Origin: Deltaproteobacteria bacterium
GTDB lineage: Bacteria > Desulfobacterota > Deferrimicrobia > Deferrimicrobiales > Deferrimicrobiaceae
Reading direction: 5' to 3'
NCBI GenBank assembly: GCA_021824125.1
Contig: JAKALO010000009.1
Coordinates: 1 to 40,484 of the forward strand
Length of the DNA: 40,484 nt
Positions 8,450-17,052 of this stretch are shown in pieces. The notes below the pieces were generated by a model, which was given only the letters and a program-made list of their open reading frames with translations, did not search any database and was not told where the DNA came from. Each line of letters starts with the position of its first letter. Positions within the stretch are counted from its first letter, which is position 1. The position numbers and the translations under genes were made by a program.

Positions 8450-9333
8450 CGCCGGGCGACGGCAGCGGCAGCGCTCCCATAGGGTCGGTGCTGGTGTTAG
8501 GCGGCGGGATTGCAGGCATCCAGGCCTCGCTGGATCTCTCGGCGGCCGGTTATCGCGTCTTCCTGGTCGAAGAAAGCCCGACGATCGGCGGCGGCATGGC
8601 CCGCCTCGACAAAACCTTTCCCACCGGGGACTGCGCCACATGCATCATTTCGCCGAAACTGGTGGGGGCCATGCGGGACTACAACATCGATGTCCTTACG
8701 ATGGCCGACGTGACCTCTCTTTCCGGCGAGGCGGGCCGGTTCGTGGCGGAAGTGCGCATGCGGCCGCGGGGGGTGATTTCTTCCAAGTGCACCGGCTGCG
8801 GCGACTGCTGGACGATTTGCCCGGTGCGCAACAATGCCGAGCCGCCGCCGCCTTTTCGGCCGGACAAACCGTTGTCGGAAGCGGACGCGGCCAGGCTGGG
8901 CGGGATTCTCGCCCGGCACGAAGGCCAACCCGGCAACATCCTGCCCGTCCTGCAGGAGATCCAGGAGAGCTACGGCTATCTCCCGCGCTTCCTCCTGGAA
9001 CACATGGCCTGCTTGTGGGGACTGCGGCCGGCGGAGTTGCTGCGCGTGGGGAGCTTCTACGACCGATTCCACTTCGAGCCGTACGGACGCCACCTCGTCG
9101 AGATCTGCGCGGGAACGTCGTGCCACGCACGCGGTTCAGGGAAGCTGCTGGAAAAACTCGAGAAAGAGATCGGCGTCGGGGCCGGCGAGACCGACAAGTC
9201 GAGGCGCTTCACGCTGCGGACGGTTCGTTGCCTCGGCCTGTGTGCGCTGTCGCCGGCGATGAAGATAAACGGTCAGCCGTTCGGCAGGGTCGACCTGGAC
9301 CGGGTTCCGGAAATCCTGGAGAAATTCGCATGA
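8446..9333 (+). CDS. HdrA N-terminal half fused to NuoE-like [2Fe-2S] domain
   Basis: The 295-residue product starts at ATG 8446 (ATGA overlap with hdrB). Residues 14-125 are the start of an HdrA FAD domain: GGGIAG near 19-24, the EESPTIGGGMARLDKTFPTGDC segment with C63 and C66, then C115/C118/C121/C125 (CTGCGDCWTIC), the first cluster of HdrA's inserted ferredoxin. The HdrA sequence stops just after CPVRNN. From about 135 to the end it is NuoE, the thioredoxin-fold subunit of NADH dehydrogenases, with ligands C221, C226, C262 and C266. The rest of this HdrA appears in the gene at 11123. I read it as half of a split flavoprotein carrying a diaphorase subunit. No frameshift explains it, because each piece is joined to another intact domain. 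Confidence 0.88.
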   Translation: MTPGDGSGSAPIGSVLVLGGGIAGIQASLDLSAAGYRVFLVEESPTIGGGMARLDKTFPTGDCATCIISPKLVGAMRDYNIDVLTMADVTSLSGEAGRFVAEVRMRPRGVISSKCTGCGDCWTICPVRNNAEPPPPFRPDKPLSEADAARLGGILARHEGQPGNILPVLQEIQESYGYLPRFLLEHMACLWGLRPAELLRVGSFYDRFHFEPYGRHLVEICAGTSCHARGSGKLLEKLEKEIGVGAGETDKSRRFTLRTVRCLGLCALSPAMKINGQPFGRVDLDRVPEILEKFA

Positions 9334-11126
9334 GCGGGGCCCTGCGCAACGTCGCCGATTTCGACCGGGCCGCGGCCGCCGGATTGCGGACGCTATACCC
9401 CCAGCGACTAAAGATCCTGGTCGGCTCGGCCAGTTGTGGCGTGTCGTTGGGCGCCCCTGACATCGAAGCCGCCGCCCGCCGCGCCATCGAGGAATTCCGG
9501 CTGGATGCCTGTGTCTGCCGGACGGGCTGCATCGGGTTCTGTGCGAAGGAACCGCTGCTGGACCTCGTGCTCCCGAACGGGCCGCGGATCAGTTATTGCC
9601 ATATGACCCCGCAGAAGACGCGTGCGTTGCTCGAAGCGTATTCCAAAGACTGCCTCAAACTGGAACTGGCCCTTTGCCGCTTCGCCGGCGAAGAGATCGT
9701 TTCGACCGGGGAAGTCCATTCGTATCCGTCTTCTCCCGGACCGCTGCAGTTGATACCGGAGCGGTCCAAACTGGATTTCTATCGACGCCAGAAGAAGGTC
9801 ATCCTCCGCAACTGCGGCTCGATCGACCCGCGGGCACTCGACGAGACGATCGCCCGGGGCACCTATCGCGGTGCGTTACGTGCGATGACCCGGATGACGC
9901 CCGAGGCGGTAATTGACGAGGTGTCCGTGGCCGGGCTGCGCGGCCGGGGCGGGGCGGCCTTTCCGACCGGGCAAAAATGGCGGCTGGCCCGGGAGGCTTC
10001 GGCGGACGTCAAGTACGTGGTCTGCAATGCGGATGAAGGCGAGCCCGGCGCGTACATGGATCGGACCGTCCTTGAAGGAGATCCCCATGCAGTTATCGAA
10101 GGGATGCTCATCGGCTCCTTTGCGATCGGCGCTGCCGAGGGGTTCATCTACGTGCGCAGCGAGTATCCCCTGGCCATCGAGATCCTGGAACACGCAATAG
10201 ATCAGGCCGAGAAGCGCGGACTGTTGGGCAAGGATATCTTCGGCACCGGCTGGTCGTTCCACGTGACCGTGCGACGTGGAGCGGGAGCCTACATCTGCGG
10301 CGAAGAGACCGCATTGATAGAGTCCCTCGAAGGACATTCCGGCGAGCCGCGGACCCGTCCTCCATATCCGGTCACCAACGGCCTGTGGGGCAAGCCGACC
10401 GTGGTAAACAACGTGAAGACCTGGGCAAGCGTGCCCCCGATCATCACGCGGGGCCCCGCCTGGTACGCCGGGATGGGCACTCGACGCACGCCGGGAACCA
10501 CGATCTTCTCGCTGGAGGGAGCCGTCAAGAACGCCGGGTTGGTTGAGGTCCCGTTCGGGATCTCGGTCAGAGATCTGGTTTACGAGATCGGCGGCGGGTT
10601 GATAGGGGATCGACCGCTCAAGGGGTTGCAGGCGGGAGGCGCTTCGCGTGGCTGCCTCTCCCCTTCCGTTTTGGACCTGGCCATCGACACGGAAGATCGG
10701 GAAAATGCGACGATCCTGATGGGTACAGGCGGGATCATCGTGTTGGACGACAGCGCCTGTATGGTCGACATGGCCCGCTTCCTTGTCGGCTTCTTCCTGG
10801 AAGAGTCGTGCGGCAAATGCGTGCCTTGTCGAGAAGGAACCGGGCAGATGTTCCGCATCCTGAGCCGGATTTGCGAAGGGCACGGAACTATGGCGGACCT
10901 GGCGCTCCTGGAACGGCTGGCCAAGTCCGTGAAATCGGCGGCGGTGTGCGGAATGGGCGGCATGGCGCCCGGCGCCGTACTGACGACGCTCTCACATTTT
11001 CGCGGTGAGTTCGAGACGCACATTCAAGAAAAACGCTGCTCCGCCGGCGTGTGCCGCGGACTGGTGGCGCCCGGTGCGTTCGATGGGAAGTTCGGCCGCC
11101 ATGCGGCCAAGAAAGCAAAGGGGTGA
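9330..11126 (+). CDS. nuoF: NuoF/HydB-like NADH-oxidising flavoprotein subunit
   Basis: The 598-residue protein is a NuoF-type FMN/NADH subunit with an N-terminal thioredoxin-like [2Fe-2S] domain (C36 and cysteines near 58-70, TGCIGFC), as in HydB of bifurcating hydrogenases. FMN-binding GRGGAAFPTG lies near 205, followed by CNADEGEPGAYMDR and the NADH-binding GAGAYICGEETALIESLEG. C494/C497/C500 (ESCGKCVPC) and C540 hold the N3-type [4Fe-4S] cluster. It should oxidise NADH and feed the iron-sulfur chain of the NuoG-like domain encoded next. HydB proteins often end in a two-cluster ferredoxin; here only a short tail with two cysteines (CSAGVC) remains. The start overlaps the previous stop by 4 nt. 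NADPH as substrate cannot be excluded. Confidence 0.92.
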   Translation: MSGALRNVADFDRAAAAGLRTLYPQRLKILVGSASCGVSLGAPDIEAAARRAIEEFRLDACVCRTGCIGFCAKEPLLDLVLPNGPRISYCHMTPQKTRALLEAYSKDCLKLELALCRFAGEEIVSTGEVHSYPSSPGPLQLIPERSKLDFYRRQKKVILRNCGSIDPRALDETIARGTYRGALRAMTRMTPEAVIDEVSVAGLRGRGGAAFPTGQKWRLAREASADVKYVVCNADEGEPGAYMDRTVLEGDPHAVIEGMLIGSFAIGAAEGFIYVRSEYPLAIEILEHAIDQAEKRGLLGKDIFGTGWSFHVTVRRGAGAYICGEETALIESLEGHSGEPRTRPPYPVTNGLWGKPTVVNNVKTWASVPPIITRGPAWYAGMGTRRTPGTTIFSLEGAVKNAGLVEVPFGISVRDLVYEIGGGLIGDRPLKGLQAGGASRGCLSPSVLDLAIDTEDRENATILMGTGGIIVLDDSACMVDMARFLVGFFLEESCGKCVPCREGTGQMFRILSRICEGHGTMADLALLERLAKSVKSAAVCGMGGMAPGAVLTTLSHFRGEFETHIQEKRCSAGVCRGLVAPGAFDGKFGRHAAKKAKG

Positions 11127-14100
11127 AGGTGAGCGCTTCCGCAACCGATCGAGTCAAGGTGATCGTGGACGGCCGCACGGCGGAAGTTCCTTGTGGCACG
11201 ACGGTCCTGCAGGCCGCGCGGCAGATGGGCGTTGCAATACCTACGCTTTGCGACTACCGCGGTCTCTCGCCTTACGGCGCCTGCCGCGTATGCCTGGTGG
11301 AGATCGAAACGCCGCGCGGCCGACAGATGGTGGCGTCGTGCAGCCACCTCATAGAAAACGACCTTGTCGTCCACACGGAAACGGAGAACGTAATGGAATC
11401 GCGGCGGACAGTGCTCGAGCTGCTGCTGGCCCAGGCACCCGATTCGCGAGATCTGGCCGAGTTCGCCGCCGGGCTGGGCGTCGCGTCCACCCCGTTTCAG
11501 CCGGCGGCCGAAGGAAAGTGCGTCCTATGCGGCCTTTGCGCCCGTATATGCGGCGAGATGATGGGCCGCGGCGCCGTCAGCCTTTACGGTCGCGGAACGT
11601 CGCGGGAAGTTCGTACGGCCTTCGACGAGCGGACCGACCAGTGCCAGGCATGCGGGGCCTGCGCGTTCGTCTGTCCCACGGGGGCAGTCGATCTGGCCAC
11701 CATAACCGAACGCCGGATGCGGCCCCATATAACGGATTTCGACAAGCGCTTGAGCGCCCGGCCGTGCATCGATCTGGCCCATCCCCAGGCCTCGCCCCGC
11801 GTGCCGGTGATCGACCGCGAGAACTGCATACATTTCCAGACGGGCGAGTGCGGGCTGTGTTCCAAGGTCTGCCAGGCCGGCGCCATCGATTACGACCAGC
11901 CGGAGGAAACCGTCCACCTGGACGTCGGGGCCGTGGTTCTCACGCCCGGGTTCGAGGCGTTCGATGCGAAGCGGCGGGGCGAGTTCGGTTTCGGCTTCGC
12001 GCCCAACGTGCTCACGAACGTGCAGTTCGAACGGTTGCTCTCGGCCTCCGGCCCGACGTTGGGGCACGTCCTGCGGCCCAGCGATGGACGGCCTCCCAAG
12101 CGGTTGGCATTCGTCCAGTGCGTCGGGTCGCGCGATACGGGCTGCGACAACGACTACTGCTCCTCGGTATGCTGCATGGCCGCGACCAAGGAGGCGATCC
12201 TGGCAAAGGAGCACGTGCCGGGCCTGGACGTGACCGTGTTCTTCCTCGACCTGCGCGCCTTCGGCAAGGATTTCGACCGCTATTACGAGCGGGCGCGGAC
12301 ACAGTTGGGCGTGCGATATCTTCGCTCATTCATTTCGCGAACCTACGAGATGCCGGGGACGAGGAACCTGCGCGTTATCTACACGAGTCCCGGGATGAAA
12401 CCGACCGAAGAGGAATTCGACATGATCGTGCTCTCTCTCGGTCTGGAGCCCAGCGCGTCGTTGCAGGAACAGGCCGAGCGGATGCAGGTCGTGCGGAACC
12501 GGTGGGGCTTCGCCCAAACCGCCGAGCTTCAGCCGCTGGACACGTCCCGGCCGGGGGTTTTCGTGGGCGGCGCGTTCCAGGAGCCCAAGGACATCCCCGA
12601 CACGGTGATGCAGGCAAGCGCGGCGGCCTCCCGGGCCATGGCCCTGTTGGCGCCGGTACGGGGCACGCGCGTGCGGACCAAGACCTATCCGCCGGAACGC
12701 GACATCGCCGACGAACCACCGCGCGTGGGTGTATTCATCTGTCATTGCGGCAGCAACATCGCCTCGGTGGTCGATGTCGAGCGGGTGGTCAAGCGGGCGC
12801 GCGAGTTGCCGAATGTGATCCTCGCCGAAAACAACACGTACACGTGCGCAGACGACACGCAAAAGCAGATCAAGGAGCGGATTGCGGAGCACCGGTTGAA
12901 CCGCGTGGTCGTGGCCTCGTGCACCCCGCGGACCCACGAGCCGATTTTCCGCGAAACGCTGCGCGATGCGGCCTTGAATCCCTATTTGCTGGAAATGGCG
13001 AACATCCGCGACCAGTGCTCCTGGGTCCACTCCGGACAGCCCGGAAAGGCGACGGACAAAGCGGTCGACCTGGTCCGCATGGCGGTGGCCCGCGCGTCGC
13101 GGTTGCAGCCGCTGGAAGAGGATTCCGTGCCGGTGAACAACGCGTCGCTGGTGGTGGGGGGGGGAATCGCCGGCATGACGGCCGCACTGGCCCTGGCCGA
13201 CCAGGGGTTTCCCGTGCATCTTGTCGAGAAGACCGGCGAACTCGGCGGCACGGCCCGCCTGCTGCACCGCACGCTGGACGGCCAGGACGTGCAGAAGTTC
13301 CTGGCCGGGACGTTCGATCGGGTGCGCAGTCACAAATGGATCAAGTTATACCTCAATGCCCGCGTGGACAAGGTCGGCGGGCATGTCGGCGATTTCACTT
13401 CGACGCTTACGACCGAACGCGGTCCCGAGAGCATACGGCACGGGGTGGTCGTGTTGGCCACCGGCGCCACGGAACGGAAACCTCAAACGTATGGGTTCGG
13501 CCAAAGCGGCCGGATCCTGACGCAACTGGAACTCGCGGACCGCCTTGGACGCGGAGAGATCGCCCTGCCGGAAAAAGCCACGATCGCGATGATTCAGTGC
13601 GTGGAGCAGCGAACCGAGGAGCGGCCCTACTGCAGCCGCGTGTGTTGCACCACCGCGGTAAAGAATGCGTTGCACCTCAAGGAACGGCATCCCGATGCGC
13701 GGATCGTTGTCCTCTATCGCGACATGCGGACATACGGTTTCCGCGAGGCGGCCTATCGGGAGGCCCGGGAAAAAGGGATTCTGTTCGTCCGCTACGACAC
13801 GACGCTCCCGCCGCAGCTTACGGTCGGTGAATGCCTTCGATTGCAGGTGCGGGAACCGTCTCTGGGACGAGACCTGCAAATATCGCCGGACCTGGTGGTG
13901 CTGGCCGCTCCCATGATCCCGCGCGCGGACCGGCAGGAGCTGTCCGAACTGCTGCGCGTGCCCCTGAACGCCGACGGCTTCTTCCTGGAAGCCCACATGA
14001 AGCTTCGCCCGGTGGATTTCGCCAGCGAGGGGCTTTTTCTCTGCGGCACGGCCCACGCTCCGAAGTTCCTCGGCGAGGCGATCGCCCAGGCCCATGCGGT

Positions 14101-14467
14101 GGCGGGCCGGGCGGCGTCCATCCTCTCACGGAAGAAGATGCCGGTGAGCGGCCAGGTCGCCTGGGTCGATCCGGACAAATGCATTTCCTGCATGACGTGC
14201 GTGCACGTCTGCCCGTACATGGCTCCGCGCATCAACGAGTTCAACAAAGCCGAGGTGCAAGGTACGACGTGCATGGGCTGCGGCAGTTGCACCGCGGAAT
14301 GTCCGGCCGTGGCCATCACGCTCCGGCACTATGTGGGCCACCAGGTTCTGGCCGCCATCGGCGGCCTGCTGGGCGTGGGAACCGCTGCAGCGCCCTGGGA
14401 TCCCCTGTACCCGGAGCAGGTGGGAGTCGCCACACCGCGCTGGGGCAAGAACCGGGGGGAAGAATGA
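11123..14467 (+). CDS. hdrA: NuoG-type Fe-S domain fused to HdrA C-terminal half and a second HdrA
   Basis: This 1114-residue fusion starts at GTG 11123 (GTGA overlap); GTG 11129 behind AAGGGG is an alternative. Order: a [2Fe-2S] domain (C43, C54, C57, C73), then two [4Fe-4S] motifs (C133-C143, C174-C184), as in NuoG/HydA. From about 210 it resumes HdrA exactly where the protein at 8446 stopped: PCIDLAHPQASP, the second ferredoxin cluster near 235-250 (CGLCSKVCQAGAID), VQCVGSRD and YCSSVCC. At about 538 a second HdrA begins with GVFICHCGSN, its FAD motif GGGIAG at 679-684 and no inserted ferredoxin. It ends with clusters at C1020-C1030 and C1050-C1060. It probably forms the core of a bifurcating complex, joining NADH oxidation to two HdrA flavin sites. 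Domain calls are firm; bifurcation is inferred. Confidence 0.9.
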   Translation: MKVSASATDRVKVIVDGRTAEVPCGTTVLQAARQMGVAIPTLCDYRGLSPYGACRVCLVEIETPRGRQMVASCSHLIENDLVVHTETENVMESRRTVLELLLAQAPDSRDLAEFAAGLGVASTPFQPAAEGKCVLCGLCARICGEMMGRGAVSLYGRGTSREVRTAFDERTDQCQACGACAFVCPTGAVDLATITERRMRPHITDFDKRLSARPCIDLAHPQASPRVPVIDRENCIHFQTGECGLCSKVCQAGAIDYDQPEETVHLDVGAVVLTPGFEAFDAKRRGEFGFGFAPNVLTNVQFERLLSASGPTLGHVLRPSDGRPPKRLAFVQCVGSRDTGCDNDYCSSVCCMAATKEAILAKEHVPGLDVTVFFLDLRAFGKDFDRYYERARTQLGVRYLRSFISRTYEMPGTRNLRVIYTSPGMKPTEEEFDMIVLSLGLEPSASLQEQAERMQVVRNRWGFAQTAELQPLDTSRPGVFVGGAFQEPKDIPDTVMQASAAASRAMALLAPVRGTRVRTKTYPPERDIADEPPRVGVFICHCGSNIASVVDVERVVKRARELPNVILAENNTYTCADDTQKQIKERIAEHRLNRVVVASCTPRTHEPIFRETLRDAALNPYLLEMANIRDQCSWVHSGQPGKATDKAVDLVRMAVARASRLQPLEEDSVPVNNASLVVGGGIAGMTAALALADQGFPVHLVEKTGELGGTARLLHRTLDGQDVQKFLAGTFDRVRSHKWIKLYLNARVDKVGGHVGDFTSTLTTERGPESIRHGVVVLATGATERKPQTYGFGQSGRILTQLELADRLGRGEIALPEKATIAMIQCVEQRTEERPYCSRVCCTTAVKNALHLKERHPDARIVVLYRDMRTYGFREAAYREAREKGILFVRYDTTLPPQLTVGECLRLQVREPSLGRDLQISPDLVVLAAPMIPRADRQELSELLRVPLNADGFFLEAHMKLRPVDFASEGLFLCGTAHAPKFLGEAIAQAHAVAGRAASILSRKKMPVSGQVAWVDPDKCISCMTCVHVCPYMAPRINEFNKAEVQGTTCMGCGSCTAECPAVAITLRHYVGHQVLAAIGGLLGVGTAAAPWDPLYPEQVGVATPRWGKNRGEE

Positions 14468-14946
14468 ACGACGAACCGGTGATACTGGCGTTCTGCTGCC
14501 ACTACTGCGCCTACGCCGCGGCGGACCTGGCCGGTTCGATGCGCCTGCAATATCCGGGCAACGTCCGCGTGCTGCGGTTGCCTTGCACCGGCAAGCTGGA
14601 GGTGAACTTCGTGCTGGCCGCGTTTGAGCGCGGCGTCGACGGGGTCATCGTGGCGGGGTGCCTGGAGGGGGGCTGCCATTACCTGGAAGGAAACCTGCGG
14701 GCCCGGCGGCGGGTCGAGCGGGCCCGGCAATTGCTCGTGGAGATCGGCCTGGAGCCGGAACGTCTGGAGATGTTCAACCTATCGTCTGCCGAGGGCACAC
14801 GGTTCGCCGAAATAGCAACGACCATGGTGGAACGCGTGAAACGGTTGGGCAGGAGCCCGTTGCGGCCGGATACGAAACGCACCGAACACGGAATACAGGA
14901 AATCGGCCGGCAGGCGGAAGCGATGCTGGCGGGAGAGAAGCGATGA
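14464..14946 (+). CDS. mvhD: MvhD/FlpD-like iron-sulfur electron-transfer subunit (second copy)
   Basis: This 160-residue protein is a better match to canonical MvhD than the copy at 49-468: CCHYCAYAAAD at the N-terminus, LPCTGK, then VAGCLEGGCHYLEGN. These cysteines bind a [2Fe-2S] cluster in MvhD. The C-terminal tail of about 30 residues beyond the usual fold is charged. It lies directly between the HdrA fusion and metV with 4-nt overlaps on both sides, the usual place for the subunit that docks on HdrA's C-terminal ferredoxin. The two copies may serve two different partners, for example MetFV and the glutamate synthase. Confidence 0.9.
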   Translation: MNDEPVILAFCCHYCAYAAADLAGSMRLQYPGNVRVLRLPCTGKLEVNFVLAAFERGVDGVIVAGCLEGGCHYLEGNLRARRRVERARQLLVEIGLEPERLEMFNLSSAEGTRFAEIATTMVERVKRLGRSPLRPDTKRTEHGIQEIGRQAEAMLAGEKR

Positions 14947-15635
14947 TCGTTGCCGACCGCAAGAAGATCCCGGAAATCAGAGACATGATAAAGAACCACC
15001 GCCGCGTGCTGCTTGTGGGTTGCGGCACCTGCGTAACCGTCTGCCTGGCTGGCGGGGAACGCGAAGCGGGCATTATCGGCTCGGCGTTGCGCATGGCCTT
15101 GCGGCTCCAGAACCGCGGCGACGTTGTGGTCGACGAGTGCACCATCGAGCGGCAGTGCGAGGACGCGTTCATAGACCTCCTCGCCCCGCGCGTTTCGGAC
15201 TACGACGCGATCTGTTCGTTGGGCTGTGGGGCGGGCGTCCAGGCGTTGGCCGAGCGGTTTCCAAAGATGCCCCTCTATCCGGGGCTTAACACACAATTCA
15301 TGGGGATCCTGGAATCGCAGGGCGTCTGGACGGAGAAGTGTTCCGGTTGCGGCAATTGCCGTCTCGGCGAGTTCGCGGGGATCTGCCCGATCACGCGTTG
15401 CGCCAAGCGCCTGTTCAACGGTCCGTGCGGCGGATCGCGGGACGGGAAATGCGAGGTGCACCCCGACCTGGGTTGCGGCTGGCAATTGATCTACGACCGT
15501 GCGGTCAACCTGGGGATACTCGGTCGATTCGAACGGATCGTGCCTCCGCACGACTGGTCTACCGGTCTCGACGGCGCTCCCCGCAAAGTGGTCCGGGAAG
15601 ATCAGTGCATCGCCGGCCTTTGCTCCCGCACCTGA
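14943..15635 (+). CDS. metV: Methylenetetrahydrofolate reductase partner protein, MetV
   Basis: The 230-residue product is a MetV homologue (MTHFR_C-type zinc/iron-sulfur protein), the required partner of MetF in Wood-Ljungdahl organisms. The N-terminus has the typical LLVGCGTCVTVCLAGG. The C-terminal half has the cysteine-rich signature EKCSGCGNCRLGEFAGICP, then RCAKRLFNGPCGG and GKCEV. MetV bridges MetF to its electron-donating partner. It is the last gene of the operon, after mvhD. Only 20 nt separate it from the stop of a convergent cytochrome gene, and I see no clear factor-independent terminator there. Confidence 0.92.
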   Translation: MIVADRKKIPEIRDMIKNHRRVLLVGCGTCVTVCLAGGEREAGIIGSALRMALRLQNRGDVVVDECTIERQCEDAFIDLLAPRVSDYDAICSLGCGAGVQALAERFPKMPLYPGLNTQFMGILESQGVWTEKCSGCGNCRLGEFAGICPITRCAKRLFNGPCGGSRDGKCEVHPDLGCGWQLIYDRAVNLGILGRFERIVPPHDWSTGLDGAPRKVVREDQCIAGLCSRT

Positions 15636-15655
15636 CGGCGCGCCTTCAGAAAGGG

Positions 15656-16033
15656 TTACGGCCCGGCGTGGGCCAGGGAAGGATGTTCCCCCGTATGGCA
15701 CTGGCTGCACTTCCTGGGGCCCTTGCTCAACCTGCTGTGGCATCCCAGGCACTGCCTGTGGAAGGCCTGTCTAAGGCAAACCTTGGTGATTTCATCGCTG
15801 GGTCCGTGGCAGCCCGAACATTTCTGCCCGACGATGGCGGCGTCCCTGTGGTGGCACGTCCTGCATTCGTTTACGGTCTCCATGTGCCCTTTGTGGCTGA
15901 ACCCTACCGGGAGTTTCGTGCCGTCGATGCCACGTATGGAGAGGAGGACCGATTCGGGGGGAGAAGCCGCCGCAATACCCGCGCCAAGGAGAAAGACGAG
16001 GGTCGAGGCTTTCAGGTAGAATCGGCTCTTCAT
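15656..16033 (-). CDS. Small tetrahaem cytochrome c (class III / cytochrome c7-like)
   Basis: The 125-residue secreted protein has a signal peptide (about residues 1-24, hydrophobic core LVFLLGAGIAAAS) and four CXXCH motifs: CRTCH, CSGCH, CLGCH and CSQCH. Histidines upstream (FSHKGH) can be axial ligands, the bis-His pattern of class III cytochromes. It should be a periplasmic electron carrier. It is convergent with the large operon and divergent from nadK, across a 151-bp intergenic region. Whether it receives electrons from the neighbouring complex is unknown; that complex is cytoplasmic, so direct contact is unlikely. Confidence 0.88.
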   Translation of the reverse strand: MKSRFYLKASTLVFLLGAGIAAASPPESVLLSIRGIDGTKLPVGFSHKGHMETVNECRTCHHRDAAIVGQKCSGCHGPSDEITKVCLRQAFHRQCLGCHSRLSKGPRKCSQCHTGEHPSLAHAGP

Positions 16034-16165
16034 CGATGACGACCCGCCGGACCGGTTTTCGGTTTATCGGAAATTCTATGCGCTTATTTGCGGATAGGCA
16101 AGAACATGACCAAAAACCCTTTATTAGGTAAGGTTTTACATCACCGCTTTCTCTTTCCCGGCCGA

Positions 16166-16173
16166 TATATTAT
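16166..16173 (+). promoter_or_regulatory. Possible -10 element of nadK, near-leaderless
   Basis: TATATTAT lies 11 nt before the nadK ATG, in an AT-rich pocket of otherwise GC-rich DNA. No convincing -35 hexamer sits 16-18 nt upstream and no Shine-Dalgarno precedes the ATG. Transcription from here would give a leader of only a few bases. Confidence 0.3.
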
Positions 16174-16184
16174 CCTGATCCACG

Positions 16185-17039
16185 ATGAAATGCGCCGGGA
16201 TCATCGCCAAGCACACCGACCCCAGGGCGGAAAAGATAGTAACCGGGCTATGCGACTGGCTGTCCGCCCGCGGCCGGAGGGTGGTCCTCGACCGTGAGAC
16301 CGCCGCGGTCGTTCGACGCGGCGAGGCCGTCGTACGTTCCAAGCTCCCCGAGAAATGCGACTTCCTGATTGTCCTCGGAGGGGACGGCACGCTGCTCTCC
16401 GCCGCCAGGGTCGTGGGGACCACCGGGAAGCCGATCCTGGGTGTGAACCTCGGCGCGCTCGGGTTCCTGACGGCCATCGCCCTGGAAGAGCTCTACCCCG
16501 TCCTGGAGAAGATCTTCTCATACGACTTCGACTACGACGAGCGGATGATGCTGGTCGCCCACGTCCACCGGATGGGGGAGCGGGTCGCCAACTACACGGT
16601 CCTGAACGACGTGGTGATCAACAAGGGCGCGCTGGCGAGGATCATCGACATCGAGACGACCGTCGGCGAGATGTACCTGTCGACGTTCAAGGCCGACGGC
16701 CTCATCATTTCCACCCCGACCGGGTCCACCGGCTATTCGCTCTCCGCGCAGGGACCCATCGTATACCCGATGCTCCGCAGCATCCTGATCACGCCGATCT
16801 GCCCGCACACCCTCACCAACCGGCCGCTCGTCATCCCGGAAGACCTGGTCGTCCGGGCGGAGCTCCGCTCCAAGGAGGCCGACGTGTTCCTGACTCTCGA
16901 CGGCCAGGTGGGGTTCGGGCTGCGTGAGGGCGACGTGGTCGAGGTGAAGAAGGCGGACGCACCCCTGCGGTTTTTCCGCTCCCCCTACAAGGATTACTTC
17001 GCCGTCCTGCGCACCAAGCTCAAGTGGGGAGAACGGTGA
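16185..17039 (+). CDS. nadK: NAD kinase
   Basis: The 284-residue protein is ATP-dependent NAD kinase, which phosphorylates NAD to NADP in the cytoplasm. The N-terminus MKCAGIIAKHTDP is characteristic, GGDGT at about 65-69 is the nucleotide-binding motif, and the stretch from LGALGFLT through LNDVVINKG and TPTGSTGYSLSAQGP contains the NAD-binding and catalytic residues. Length is normal. It is the first gene of a co-directional run (nadK, recN, GNAT, tldE, HAD, rng). No ribosome-binding site is visible before the ATG, but the conserved N-terminus fixes this start. Confidence 0.97.
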   Translation: MKCAGIIAKHTDPRAEKIVTGLCDWLSARGRRVVLDRETAAVVRRGEAVVRSKLPEKCDFLIVLGGDGTLLSAARVVGTTGKPILGVNLGALGFLTAIALEELYPVLEKIFSYDFDYDERMMLVAHVHRMGERVANYTVLNDVVINKGALARIIDIETTVGEMYLSTFKADGLIISTPTGSTGYSLSAQGPIVYPMLRSILITPICPHTLTNRPLVIPEDLVVRAELRSKEADVFLTLDGQVGFGLREGDVVEVKKADAPLRFFRSPYKDYFAVLRTKLKWGER

Positions 17040-17052
17040 TCCTCATTTCCCG

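Noticed and set aside
8446-11126. Frameshifted or mis-assembled single HdrA
   Set aside because: Each HdrA half is fused in frame to a complete, different domain with all ligands, and the genes are joined by normal 4-nt overlaps.
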